This document shows, piece after piece, positions 23,601 through 34,324 of a stretch of 64,000 bases of DNA. Origin of the DNA: Pezizomycotina sp. ARF18 (Eukaryota > Ascomycota); assembly GCA_002224055.1 (NCBI GenBank), contig AZLU01000005.1, positions 372,001-436,000 on the forward strand, given 5' to 3'. The translations under genes and the position numbers were made by a program. How positions within the stretch are numbered: position 1 is the stretch's first letter; each line of letters begins with the position of its first letter. Below the pieces are notes generated by a model that did not search any database, had not been told where the DNA came from, and saw only the letters and a program-made list of their open reading frames with translations.

Positions 23601-25200
23601 AAAGGTTGTCCACTTTCCACAAAAGACCCAGTTGGTAGTTCAGCACAGCGTCATGAGGATTTCGTCATAGAATCTCTTCATGCTGAGGTATCCCATTCAG
23701 GTGGAGCTATTAGCTCACCAGCTGTCTCAGCTCCCCGCAGGTGGAGGCAGCAGGGAGGTCTCCGCACAAGATTCAACTTTATCGTCCATGTCCATCGTAC
23801 CAGTAGGTATCTGCCTGCTTGTGCCGACTTGTATCAACGGCTTTTGTATCCCGTGTACCCACTTGTAGTGATTCAAAACGCCACTCGAGTGGAACGAAAA
23901 TCCACCGGCCTGAATACCACCGTGGTAGGCAATCCCAGCTCACGGCTAGCGGTACACAGGCTCCCCAACTACCATCCCAGCCTGCACTGACAGACCACTG
24001 CGGGAAAGCAAAGGTGTCATCATATACAATGGCCCTCGTAGAAGCGAAGCGAGCTACATGTTAATCTAAAGCTCCATCGTATAATTTTGTTGATAATACG
24101 AGCTGCCCGAAGAAGATCAGACGCTAAAGAAAGAGTATACAATGGTAAGATAAAGCCACGAACATTCCGTACTCTCATCGTACTATTTTTAGTCGTCTAT
24201 AAATGCGTGAAGCGGAAGTTGCAAAGAGAGATTCCTGTTACCCCGACATTCCCCGCGAGTAGGATGAATGCAGACGACGTAAATAGAGTATAAGTGTATA
24301 TCGGAGGTCCACCGTAGCCCAGAACTGGTCAAATGACTTTCCCCGGTCGCGAGAAGGCGGAGTGCTCGCCATCGGATTTTACCTGACCGTGCAAAAATCA
24401 ATTTCGAGCCCCCGGTTAATTATAACTGCGACACTCAACTATTGCAAAGGCTCTCATTCGATAAAAAAAAAAACGGTCTGATTAGTTCACCGATTATTCT
24501 CCTGTTGTTGTGGTCCAAAAAATTCTTTCTTAGTAACCGAATGAGGTGAGTCAGAGAACGGTCGTGGCAGAGGGGAGCCATTTTAGCCGGCCATGTTGTT
24601 TAGCTTTTAACCGACACCCATTTTCAGCTTGCGGGTTTTCCCAATCAGTATTTGCGTGAACGGAGTTAAAATTAGCAAAGAGTGTTAAAGCCAATGAAAT
24701 CTATTTTCGCTATTGTTATGAGCGCGACCGGAACAGGCGCCGCTATGGGCATGAAGCCGATGCTAAAATAACATCGCAAGCTGGGCAACTGAACTGAGAC
24801 GCCGGCGGCGACATGGAAACTTGAGGCTCACGAATACGTACGCCTACTGGTACAGTATCGTGCAGATTTCCCCCCTCCCCCTCCCGTGAGGGATTGGGGC
24901 TGAATCGCCATTTCGTAATCTCTAAAAAAATTAAAGATACGGCAAAACGCGCCAAATCTTCAAGTTTTCTCCATTATATATTTATATATATATTTATTTA
25001 AATTAGATTAGATTATGAATTAGATAACCCGGACTGGGAATAAAAAGGGTCCACCCGGAATCAGTATACGGGCAAGAAGCTAAGCTCCCGGAGTTCATCC
25101 CGTTCCTTGCCCCTCCCCTATGTTCATCGGAGAAAGTACGTACGCACGGCGACCTCTCGGGAAGGCTTCGTTTTCGATTTCCGGCTTCGAACGGGTGGAC
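20640..25200. other. 4.5-kb stretch with long A/T runs and no assignable gene
   Basis: A/T homopolymers lie at 20683-20705, 20901-20923, 21117-21135 and 22464-22486, and a 13-nt G run near 23275. A minus-strand frame at 21987-22355 contains a possible membrane segment (GIILWIILLLVNLLHARG). Another at 23031-23300 reads EIETKSTRNVRSPLGKLPV and may be a coding remnant. A plus-strand stretch near 22890-22990 reads LLQRRILLWENSLINEYFP. None is recognisable. I see no tRNA. Confidence 0.3.
21640..21667 (+). repeat. (GAA)n microsatellite
   Basis: About nine consecutive GAA triplets in a non-coding stretch. Confidence 0.85.
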
Positions 25201-25211
25201 GTTCTACCACT

Positions 25212-25582
25212 ATGGCTACGTCGGTACATATCTCGGATCGAAAGGGTTACACAAAACGGCTCCCCTCGAGGAACTCGAGAAGCTGCCAAAGGTGCCGCCG
25301 GAAAGTGCTCAATAAGTTCCCGTGGATCGCGACGCGGTTTCAGCTCTACCGCATCGGTGATGTTTCCGGAGAAGAGTTTCGAGTGGCGACGTCCGAGTCG
25401 AGAGGCGCGAGTACAGCACGTGGGTGGCTGCCGGCGTTCCAGGATAGCGTCGACCGCCTGGTCCCCGTCGTCTCTTCGATCCGGATCGAGCAGGACTTTA
25501 TAAACGACCTGCGGCTCTCGTCCCAGTCGTTGAAGAGCAAGCACCAGATGCTGGTGACAGCGATCCGTTATAGATCAGCGTA
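25212..25582 (+). CDS. Possible exon of an unrecognised gene
   Basis: ATG at 25212 opens MATSVHISDRKGYTK. Coding-like stretches follow in more than one frame: APLEELEKLPKVPPESAQ near 25263, and later YRIGDVSGEEFRVATSES and RLVPVVSSIRIEQDFINDLR, ending at a GTAAGT donor near 25581. The donor is followed by (AAGT)n-like sequence and T runs, as in an intron or a terminator-like 3' end. I do not recognise a domain. It may be the 5' part of the caspase-like gene that starts about 380 bp downstream, or a separate gene. Confidence 0.3.
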
Positions 25583-25960
25583 AGTACTTAAGTAAGTAGT
25601 AAGTAGTAAGTAGTAGTTTATTGTTTTATTATTATTATTTTTTTTTTCTATTTTTATATTTGCGGTCAAGAAACCTGCCGTATGATCGTATTATCGACAG
25701 GAACCCAAGATCGTGCCGACTCAATTCCCCTCCCCTCCTCCTCCTTTATCCCTTTTCTTTTATATATGGATCAAGCGCCGGCAATTCGGCGACTAAAAGG
25801 TACATACAGATAATCATCTTTACGCTTTCAATTTTGAGAGCACATGTAGTAAAGGTCAGCAACTTAACAAAAGCCAAATACGTCAACAAAACTCCTTTCT
25901 CCGAGTTGAACACGACAAAAAGTGATTTAACTTTCATTGGATCCAAACAAAGGATAGACA

Positions 25961-27369
25961 ATGTCCACGTCTTCCGATCAAAACGAAAACGAGTCCAGGA
26001 GGCTGGCTACTTCTGCTCTGCGGATCCGTGGATCTTGAAGACCATGCCACGATTGGCGATTTCGCCGGCATATGTATCGCCTGCGCAACGACTTTGGCAT
26101 ATACAAGGATTGTGTGACGTCGGTAGACTTGAAGAAACACGTCACGGAGACGAGCTACAGCGATATCAAGTTCGGGCGCGGAATGGACATTGCAACGGTG
26201 TACAGTCGCTTTCACGCGGAGAACAGGAAAGCCCCGTTTACGTACGTAGCACCGGGGATTTGAAGGCCTGGTTGCGTCCTGGGTTGAGAGGGTCAGCGCG
26301 CTGGCGAAGGCGGGAGACAATGTGAATATGACAATGTGAATATCCTCATTATGAGCCACGGAGTAATCTTGGTAAATCAGGTTGGGGGATGGGCTCCTGG
26401 GCGTAGACGAAATCGTGGCGGCTGGACGGGCGAGAAACACGCAACAAGGCCGCTCCGTTAGTAATAGATACCGCGACTTCCGTTTCACGGAAGCCCTCGT
26501 GAGCTCGCTGCTCAAAATTGGTGACAAGGCAAAGGAGAAAGAAGTGACGGCGCACACCATGGCACAGCATCTTAATCACTCAGGTTGGGGACTAAGGATA
26601 ACGCGCCTCAGGCTATCAGAGCACCACGAAATCTTACACTAATTGACACCAGGGGAATACTCTCTTCCAAGTACTCCATTTGGATTTTGTTGAAGCAACC
26701 CACAAAGATAAGCAGCAGAGCGTCAGCCAGCGGCTAATACTGCCCAAAGCCGAAGGATGTGTCGGCAGGAGACCGTCCCGCTAAGCAGCATCGTATTTAC
26801 TTGATCCAGCCTCTGCTCCCTACTGGAAGTTCTCAAGGAAGAAGTTGTAAAGGTGTCCGAAGCCGATTGTATGGTCCAGGATCAAGCGCTCTGGTCCTCC
26901 ATGGACCATTTAGTCACCCGCTGCGTCATCCACGGCAAGACAACGTGGGTGGCGTATTCCGTAAATTTTACTGGAGGGCCACTGTCCAGGAGGTATTCTT
27001 CGATGCCCTAATGGTCCTCAATTGCCAGCTTTTGGTGGGCCTCACGGGCTTCGGCACGTCAATAAATCTCGATACCGTCGACCGCAAAGCTTTGCCCGTC
27101 TACGCTGCCCTCCATTCTTTCCAATATATCCGCTCCATAGCGACCAGCAGTTATACTTCGGTGTTCTACGAAACCCGGCGCTCTGGTTTGCAATGACGAT
27201 AGTCCGAGGAGCCATGGTGGACGACTCGGAACTGCTTTTTCAGCGCTTGATGACGGAGGGGTTTTGGCAGCCCGATGAGAAAGAATACCGTAAGGAGTGG
27301 CCCAGGACCGTGAAACTGTGTGTGATCCGTCCTGTGGGGCGAACGCGAAGTCAGTGGGTCCGTTTGTGA
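25961..27369 (+). pseudogene. Fungal caspase-like (C13/C14-type fold) hypothetical protein, degraded
   Basis: The gene begins with ATG at 25961 (MSTSSDQNENESRRLATSAL). Blocks include DLEDHATIGDFAGICIACAT, FGRGMDIATVYSRFHAENRK, WVERVSALAKAGD leading into VNILIMSHG, GLLGVDEIVAA, SVSNRYRDFRFTEALVSSL, DQALWSSMDHLVTRCVIHG and a C-terminus MTIVRGAMVDDSELLFQRLM, then FWQPDEKEYRKEWPRTVKLC. A hydrophobic strand ending in SHG is the histidine motif of caspase-like peptidases, and the order of blocks fits a fungal hypothetical family with that fold. The strand that would carry the catalytic cysteine is not visible between GVDEIVAA and SVSNRYR, so a protease activity is doubtful. A 14-bp tandem duplication (26316-26343) shifts the frame directly before the SHG strand, and other frame changes occur. 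Confidence 0.5.
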
Positions 27370-27479
27370 ATGGCACATCCCAGGCAAATAAAATCCAGGG
27401 ATCCGGACGAAGTCTTCCGCTTAGCCACTTCGAGCATGTACGGCAGGATCAACGCTTTAGATAGACGATCGGCCGGTCA

Positions 27480-29316
27480 TGAGAGGTTTTTTTTTTTTTT
27501 TTTTTTTCAGAAGTTCTTTCTTTTTTTAAACAACTTGAATTGTTTCACTTCTCATACCAAACTTTTATTATTGTACCTTGTAATTTGTTACTTCATGTGG
27601 CTTACCTCAAAATACTTATACATAGCAGGTAGGATTAGTCGTCCTCATAGTAACAAAAATCGAATGATCAAGCGCCATTTCTGAACTGTCAAGAATGGCC
27701 GAGATAAGGCTGGCTGCCAGAATTGCCTCTGGCGACGAACCACTGCAGAAGCAGCGCTGTTATTGGAACGTTTAGAAAAAAAAAAATATGCAAAGTCCAC
27801 GTGCGTTCGTTATTGACATATTCGGGACCACCTCAGATGGTGTTGTCGGCAGAACTTATTTCATGCGCGAAACATGCCTCGGTGTGACCGCTGCAGTTGA
27901 ACAAGGGAGATGTTTCCCAATAGAAATCCTTCCGGCGCAGTAATCCACAAAAATAATATTTATTTTCTTAGTGTTAATGTGTGTGTGTGTGCAGCGCCAA
28001 CCGAGGATACCGAGGATATCGTCTCCACTTGGTACCACAGCCAGTCAAACAAAGTTTTGGGTAAGCTCGCTGTGCTTGCCCAGAGCTACTATATGTTCAA
28101 GTCATTGCCAAAAACCAATAATCATCGGCAACATGGGTCGGCACGTGATCGTCGCGATATTGACCGTTTGGTCCCCTTGTTCGTCTCGTTCAAGGGCTTA
28201 TAGTAACAGCTTTCATCTACACCTAATACTAGCAGATGCTTCCTCGAAAATCGCATCATGGAGCGAAACTCATTCCAATCCAATGGGGAATAAAGTCTCG
28301 CTGGGGTAAAAATCCTTAGGTCCGAAAATATCTCCCTCCAAGTGTCATAAGCTTGCTCCGTAGATGGCGCGAGTCCGTGATTTGAGGTGCAAGTCATAAA
28401 AGATGTGATGTAGCTGTAAGTAGATTTCTTCAAAGAGGAAAGCCGGATAAATTGGCAGCGATGTGGTGCCCCGGGCCCGGAGAAAGACACCATCAGGTGA
28501 ATTTCTGAGGCGTGCTTGGTATTCTCCACAGGAATACCCCATCTGTAAAGTGGGAGCAAGCAAGCGAATTAGCGTTGCAGTTCCTCACCAACCTGGATTA
28601 TTCCTATATCAGACTGGGCGGCAAAATTTCGTCAGGCAAATCAGAAGGATTGCTATCCTGCTTCAGAAATTGTGAGGAACTTCCAGCCTGCGGATAGAGA
28701 TAACGTGGTTGTCAGCGTGGGTGCGTTCCAGCATTAACGATTAGTTATTAGCAGGTGTATCTATCGATGTTACTCACAACCCTGATGGCGCCTTATGCTC
28801 ACCTGTGTGGTGATAAACAAATAGTGATTTTCCTGCCCTCTTTGCCCACACCTTAGTCCGTTTCCCCGCTTCGAATTCCCAGTGGACGATGAAAAAAAAA
28901 AAAAAAAAAAAAAAAAGTGTGCCAAAACATTTAAAACTACCTTCAACGCCCACACGGAAGGTGAATCCTTCTTGCTCTCCTCGATGGCCGACAGCTCACG
29001 AGGTGCGAAAAGCCGTCTGGAAAAAGTTGTGTAGTAAGAGTAATATCGCTGTGGTGCATCGCTCTTATATCCTATAATGTCCGACGAAAAACACCGCATG
29101 TAGGCTTCGGCCTTCGTATCTTAAAGAGATTCCAGAGTTCGCACATTCATCGATAACGACAGCCGTTTCCGCTATTCTAAACAACCGACTTCCGTATTCG
29201 CAGCCTATTGAGGGCCGCAGTTAGAACATGTTGTCAGAAAATACCGTGGGGCTGCGGCGGCCGAGAATGTCACTGCAACAGTGGAGATCTTGCAAATTGG
29301 CTAACTAAGCAACCTC
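27480..29316. other. Stretch with a T run, coding-like fragments and an A run
   Basis: A 21-nt T run lies at 27487-27507 and a 25-nt A run at 28892-28916. On the plus strand, 27798-28064 reads like two exons around an intron of about 75 bp ending in (GT)n then CAG: FVIDIFGTTSDGVVGRTYFM with LGVTAAVEQGRCFPIEILPA, then TEDTEDIVSTWYHSQSNKVL. These look like genuine protein sequence but I cannot name the family. On the minus strand, 28122-28560 contains TWREIFSDLRIFTPARLYSP, also unrecognised. Confidence 0.35.
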
Positions 29317-30527
29317 ATGGAAAATCATATGACATGGATATATCCCGTCGGCATCATCATAATGATTCTAACGGCGTGTTGCTGATTTTACGACTGTATT
29401 CCCGAAAACTTATTGCCGGGAGACTGGGGACAGAAGATTGGGCACTGGTTATGGCTGGCGCGATGAGCCTTTGCGTAACGGCGCTCATGGAAAACTGTAA
29501 GTGCCGATAGGTCTATCATGGTTTCCAGGCTGGATATTAATTTTAAATGTTTTGACAGCGGTAAATAATGGTGGAGAACTTACGTCTGGGATGTTCCTTG
29601 GTATAAGATCGCAGAGTTTATGAAGGTTAGTAGCAATTGCCCTTGGCAAATTCCCTAAAATCTCCATTAGCGTATCCTATCGAACCATTACTGACACGGG
29701 ATTGTGGATAACTTCCATGCAGTGCACATATATGTGTCCCTACTTTTACACTGCGGTGTAGCTTCAGTCAGCTTTCCCTCCTCCTTTCTATCATCGCCTC
29801 TCTCAAAAGCGAAGCTTCCAGATCTGCGTTCACCTCCTTATGGCGTACGTCTGCATGATCTTCGTCTCGACCTTTATCGCGATGTTTTTCCAATGTCGGC
29901 CGATATCAGACTGGACGAATCCTTTCAACACCAACTGCTTTAACGTCATAACTTTCTGGACCGCATACGGGGTCCTGAACATGACCAGCGATGTCCTCGT
30001 CTGCTGCTGCCTGTGACCGTAATATGGAAGTTGCAGATGCCGGTGTGGGAGAAGGTTCAAGTGATTTTGCTGTTCGGGTTGGGTTAGTGTAAGTATCTCT
30101 CTGCGCCTTGCCATGCAGGTACCAATTGTAGAAAGGGGGCTAATCGAGACTGGACAGTGTATGCGTTGCATCGACTATCCGAATCTTCTCCCTCCACGAC
30201 TTGTCCTGGAAATCGATGTCACGAGCGGAGAAGCTCCCACGGCCTATGGAGCCTACTGGAACTCAACCTTGGCGTCATCTGCGCTTGTATTCCTGCCTGC
30301 AAGAGCCTTGCCTCCAGGGTTTGGGGACGAGGGCTGTTCAGCTTTGCCAGCTGGGAACACCAAAGGCCAGCAGGGCCTCCGAGACCGCCGTCTCGACGGG
30401 TATCCAGGAGTTGAAGATTGAAGTCAAGAAGGAGGTAGACGTTGTGGAGAAGAACGATAAGGGAAAAGAGCCTGAGGACCTTGAAAAAGGCAAATGCGAT
30501 TCTGGAACCATTCCACGCGAAGATTGA
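29317..30527 (+). CDS. PTH11-like rhodopsin-domain integral membrane protein (frameshifted copy)
   Basis: ATG at 29317 gives MENHMTWIYPVGIIIMILTA, the first membrane helix. Then come LILRLYSRKLIAGRLGTEDW and ALVMAGAMSLCVTAL, an intron with a GTAAGT-like donor, LMAYVCMIFVSTFIAMFFQC and RPISDWTNPFNTNCFNVITF, WTAYGVLNMTSDVLVCCC, VIWKLQMPVWEKVQVILLFG, and ELNLGVICACIPACKSLASR. The C-terminal tail is charged (KIEVKKEVDVVEKNDKGKEP) and ends at 30527. The RLYSR, G-x-E/D-D-W, CRPIS and LGVICACIPA motifs are hallmarks of the fungal PTH11-like seven-helix family, which senses surface or chemical cues at the plasma membrane. A few frame changes interrupt the conserved helices. Confidence 0.75.
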
Positions 30528-30937
30528 GGATAAAACCGGTTCTTGACGGCTCCCTCCCTGTTTTCTACGAAGCGCTTTCAGCATTCAGTTACACCGTCCC
30601 TTCTTTTAACATTCAAATACATTTGGTGGCATTCTTACCTGGCGTTTAAGCTTTCATTTCCTTCTCCCCTATTACAGATTGGAGTACCCTCCCGAATCCC
30701 TTCACTAGGAAAGTTTCATTATGTTTAAAAGTTAGCCGGATACCCGTTCCTTTTTCTTCAAGTATAATTATCATCCTGGCACTCCAGAGAGTACCCTGGA
30801 CTCAGAAGTCCTCTATGAAGGAGGACGTAATATTATTTCATACATTAGCTATACCGTAATGACTATTTGGCGTAATATTAAGTACAGAGAATGATCTCTA
30901 CGCTCCATTGGTTTCATGATCTTGTATGGCTGCAGAA

Positions 30938-30959
30938 TGATGATGATGATGATGATGAT
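30938..30959 (+). repeat. (GAT)n microsatellite
   Basis: Seven consecutive GAT triplets in the intergenic region downstream of the PTH11-like gene. Confidence 0.85.
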
Positions 30960-31159
30960 CCTTCGTGGAGTTTTGTAGTTATGTCCTTATTACATCAGGA
31001 GGACATAGGAGGAGACGCCCGCAAATGCAACTTGAGTAAAATAATAAAATAATAAAATAATAAATAAATAAAAACTATTATTTAACCTTAAACCCTAACC
31101 CCAATGACTTCGCATTATTTAATACTCAAGTATTCTTTCCCAGATACTTCAAGAGGTTT

Positions 31160-32911
31160 TTACATGTGAAATGCTCTATTCTCAAAGTACTCCATGAAAC
31201 GCCTTTCGAAAGAATCACATACGGAGGTACGATGCCCCATGTGCGGCAGCAGGAAATCAACGCTCGTTGCAAATACATACACGAAGGAGCTTCTATACCT
31301 GTCGCCGCCGCTGATATATACTCGTCTCTCGCACTCCCTGTCATCATAACCTACAACACCGCCGCCAATATCACTGTCATCTCTAACCGAGGGCCGTCTC
31401 CCTTCCTTCGCGGCTTGTTGCAGAGTCTTGTTTCTGAGATCGAATCCTTCGGTGGCTTCTTCAGCTGATATTGTCACCTCTGTGGTGGTACGAATCCTCA
31501 TCTCGGATTGCTTCTCGACGTCGCTGGCTTGCTCCTTGTCGTCTATGCTCGGCATCTCGCTCAACACTGTCCAATCTCCATCTAACATGGAGTCCTGCGT
31601 ACGCATCAAGTCGGTCGTTGTGAGTTCACTGGACCTTTGGGAGACCGCTTCTGCTTATTGAAGTTGTTGTCGTTAGAACCTGCGGGAGTGTACGGGTTGG
31701 AACCGGAAAGAACCCTTGATCCATTTCTTTGACGTGAAAATGGACTTTAGGGCAGGAGCGTTACGACAAAAACGGCAACAAACTAAGCAAGGCACCAGGT
31801 TGTTAGTTTGAATATTACACAGCATGACAGAAGGAGTTAATCCAAGAACGCTGACACAATTTCTTCTTTCTTTTTTTTTTTTTTTTTTTTTTTTTTTGAT
31901 TGAATAAAGATTCACAAGTCCTACCTGTTCCCGTACTGCCCACGAAAGGACAATAGGCTGCAAACTCGCCCTTCTGGTGTGAACTTGTATTATGCCATAA
32001 GTATTGCGGCAGAAGGTAGCGATGATAATGAAAGCTCCTGAGCACAGCAGGGTTCCGACGACAAGTTCCGGCGCCATGGAAGCCGTACTTTCCAGAGAAG
32101 TGGGATCGGAATACTCAAAAGCAAAAGGTCCGTTCTTTGGGATTTTTTGGATAAACAGTAAGTATCCTTGAAAGCTGAGGTTTGTCCCTTTCCGACCGGA
32201 AGGGAGACAGGAAGCCTTACAAGACGTTAACTATTCCAATAAGTAAAAGTTGAGTTCGGACGTCGCGCACTGCTTCGGGCGTGTGCCTGGGTATTCCTCA
32301 CATCCCACGCTTGATCCGCAGGAAGACATCGGAGGCCGGTTTCTAGCATGCATGCTACGTACGCACGCCCACAGTGTAAGCAGCAACTACGACCAATTTC
32401 GATCGTCCCAGGCCATTCCTATCAACTCCCCCGAAAGAGATTAGTAGTTGCTATTGCTAACATCCCAACATCGCCACCAAAGACAAGAACATACGTCAAT
32501 CTATCGTAAAAGAATAGCATCGTTCCTTAAGGCTCCAGATAAACGAGATATAGATGAACCATATAATCCAGTTGAGCTTCAGGCTTCTAATCAGGATCGA
32601 TATCTCTTCTTCCGTAAGTTGCCTTCCTTTTACAGTATTGACCTTGCTTCCATCGTCTATATCAAATTAGAGATATTACGTAAGGGATTCCTCTTAGAAT
32701 TCTACATGCAGTGGGGGCAACGGTACTTACTCATGGTCTTCAAGAATGATACTATGATTGAATGGAGAATCATGGCTAATATTATCATGTAGTCGTCGCC
32801 TTGCCATCCTTTGAACCCCACGATTCGAGTTCTCGCATATATCCGCAGCAAAAATATCACCATGCCGACTCCATATTCCACCATTGCCTCCACAAACCAG
32901 CTATACGCCAT
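31160..32911 (-). CDS. PTH11-like rhodopsin-domain protein, tandem copy A (frameshifted copy)
   Basis: The ATG at 32911 opens MAYSWFVEAMVEYGVGMVIF, then LLRIYARTRIVGFKGWQGDD and YMIILAMILHSIIVSFLKTM, the first helices and the G-x-x-G-D-D motif of the PTH11-like family. Later blocks include MAPELVVGTLLCSGAFIIIA, LSWAVREQ followed by an intron containing a 27-nt A run (minus strand), and NAPALKSIFTSKKWIKGS. The hydrophilic tail has GDWTVLSEMPSIDDKEQASD and ends at 31160 after DDRECERRVYIS. The middle (about 32100-32700) is poorly resolved. The tail closely matches that of copy B at 34325-35903, so the two arose by tandem duplication. Confidence 0.7.
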
Positions 32912-34324
32912 GTTGAAGCAGCCTAAGAAACGGTAGGAACGTTTAAAGTTGGAACCAAGGGTCCAGTAGGGAACCAAGACTGGTTTGTTCGGAAAAATGA
33001 ATGGATGTCCAATGCCCTGGGTATCAGTAATGGCAACGGAAAATTTTCTCCAAGGACTCCATGTCAAAAAATGTGGGCGCTTGCGAGTTATATCATTGGA
33101 GTATATTTCCACTTTTCGAGAGAAGCCCCCACTTGGAACGAAACGCTTCGCATGCGGATATTTTACTTCTAGTCCATGTGGGCTTGCATTTCCCCCTGCG
33201 TGCGTGGAGTAAAAAGTGCGAGATCAACGCTGCCACCTTACACCATCGAGTGCTAGTCTCGATATGATTGTTTCCCCGACTATCTCTGGGTACTCGCCTT
33301 CCGAGTAACTGCTCCCCAGCGCCAGCTCTGGAATTCCATAACTCTCGCAAGATTCTTGAGCTGACATTCGATATACACCGCCTCGTCGGTCTGCAACCGG
33401 TGGGGGCGCCTGTCAAAAGCTGGCATGAATGAGAGAGGATCCCTGCGACGTGGGGGAGAATACCCCATAGAAACTTGATTTAAGCTAAAATCAGTCATTC
33501 TTTCGGTCAAGTCCCCACACAAAAAAGGAGGCGTCCCACATTGCAGAGAACAGACGACAAAAAATGAACCGGCCAAGGTACCGATCATATTGGCTGTTGT
33601 TTTTTCCAAGGCGAAAAAGGATACCGCTAGTCTTTTCTCTCTTATTGAAACAAACGGCTTGAACATTAAGCTTATGCCGGATAAATTGCTGTCAGCTATC
33701 AAATATTAGGGGCTCACAATTTCACAAACCCACACAGCGCGTGGGGGGAACTATCATCATCATCATCACGGCAACATCCGGGAAAACAATTTCAAAACAC
33801 TCAAACCACGGGCTTTAAGCTTTCGAGGCGTTTATTATCAGAATTTGGCCCTTCTTTTGCTTAAGCTTTTTCGGGGTGATTGAACAATCCAGGCCTTTCA
33901 AGAGTCATTCTAGCTTTGAACGTCTCTCATCAGGTCTTGCTGCTTTTTCAAGTAGTTTAGAAAGCTCCCTGCAGAGCAATATATATCTCGATGCAAGGGG
34001 AACATAACAAAGTCTATTATACCTAGAAAAAGGACTTGTCCGATTCTGGCGAGACGCAAGTTTTTTTGCGTCAGCAGTTGCAATTCGGAAATATCTCGAA
34101 TCGCAGTCAATAAAAATCCACATCCTTACTACTTCTTGTTCCTTATTTCAAATCTTTAATTATTTTTGATTGCAGGAATACCCACAAACGCCTATCTCAA
34201 GTACTCCCTAAAACACAGAAACCGTCCATCATCGCGCTACAATAGAGGGATTCTCTTCTCTATAGACCTCGACTCCGTCATTACAGTATCACCCGCCGTA
34301 AGTTATTATATCCTGTCGCCGCCA
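32912..34324. other. Spacer between the tandem PTH11-like genes
   Basis: A minus-strand frame at 33280-33702 holds the phrase RRPHRLQTDEAVYIECQLKN and LARVMEFQSWRWGAV, which looks like real but unrecognised protein sequence, possibly a fragment of another gene. Otherwise I see nothing assignable. Confidence 0.3.

Noticed and set aside
31080-31104. Telomere-like aaccttaaaccctaacccc
   Set aside because: Only about two units are present, in an intergenic region next to AAT repeats. Too short to be an interstitial telomere.
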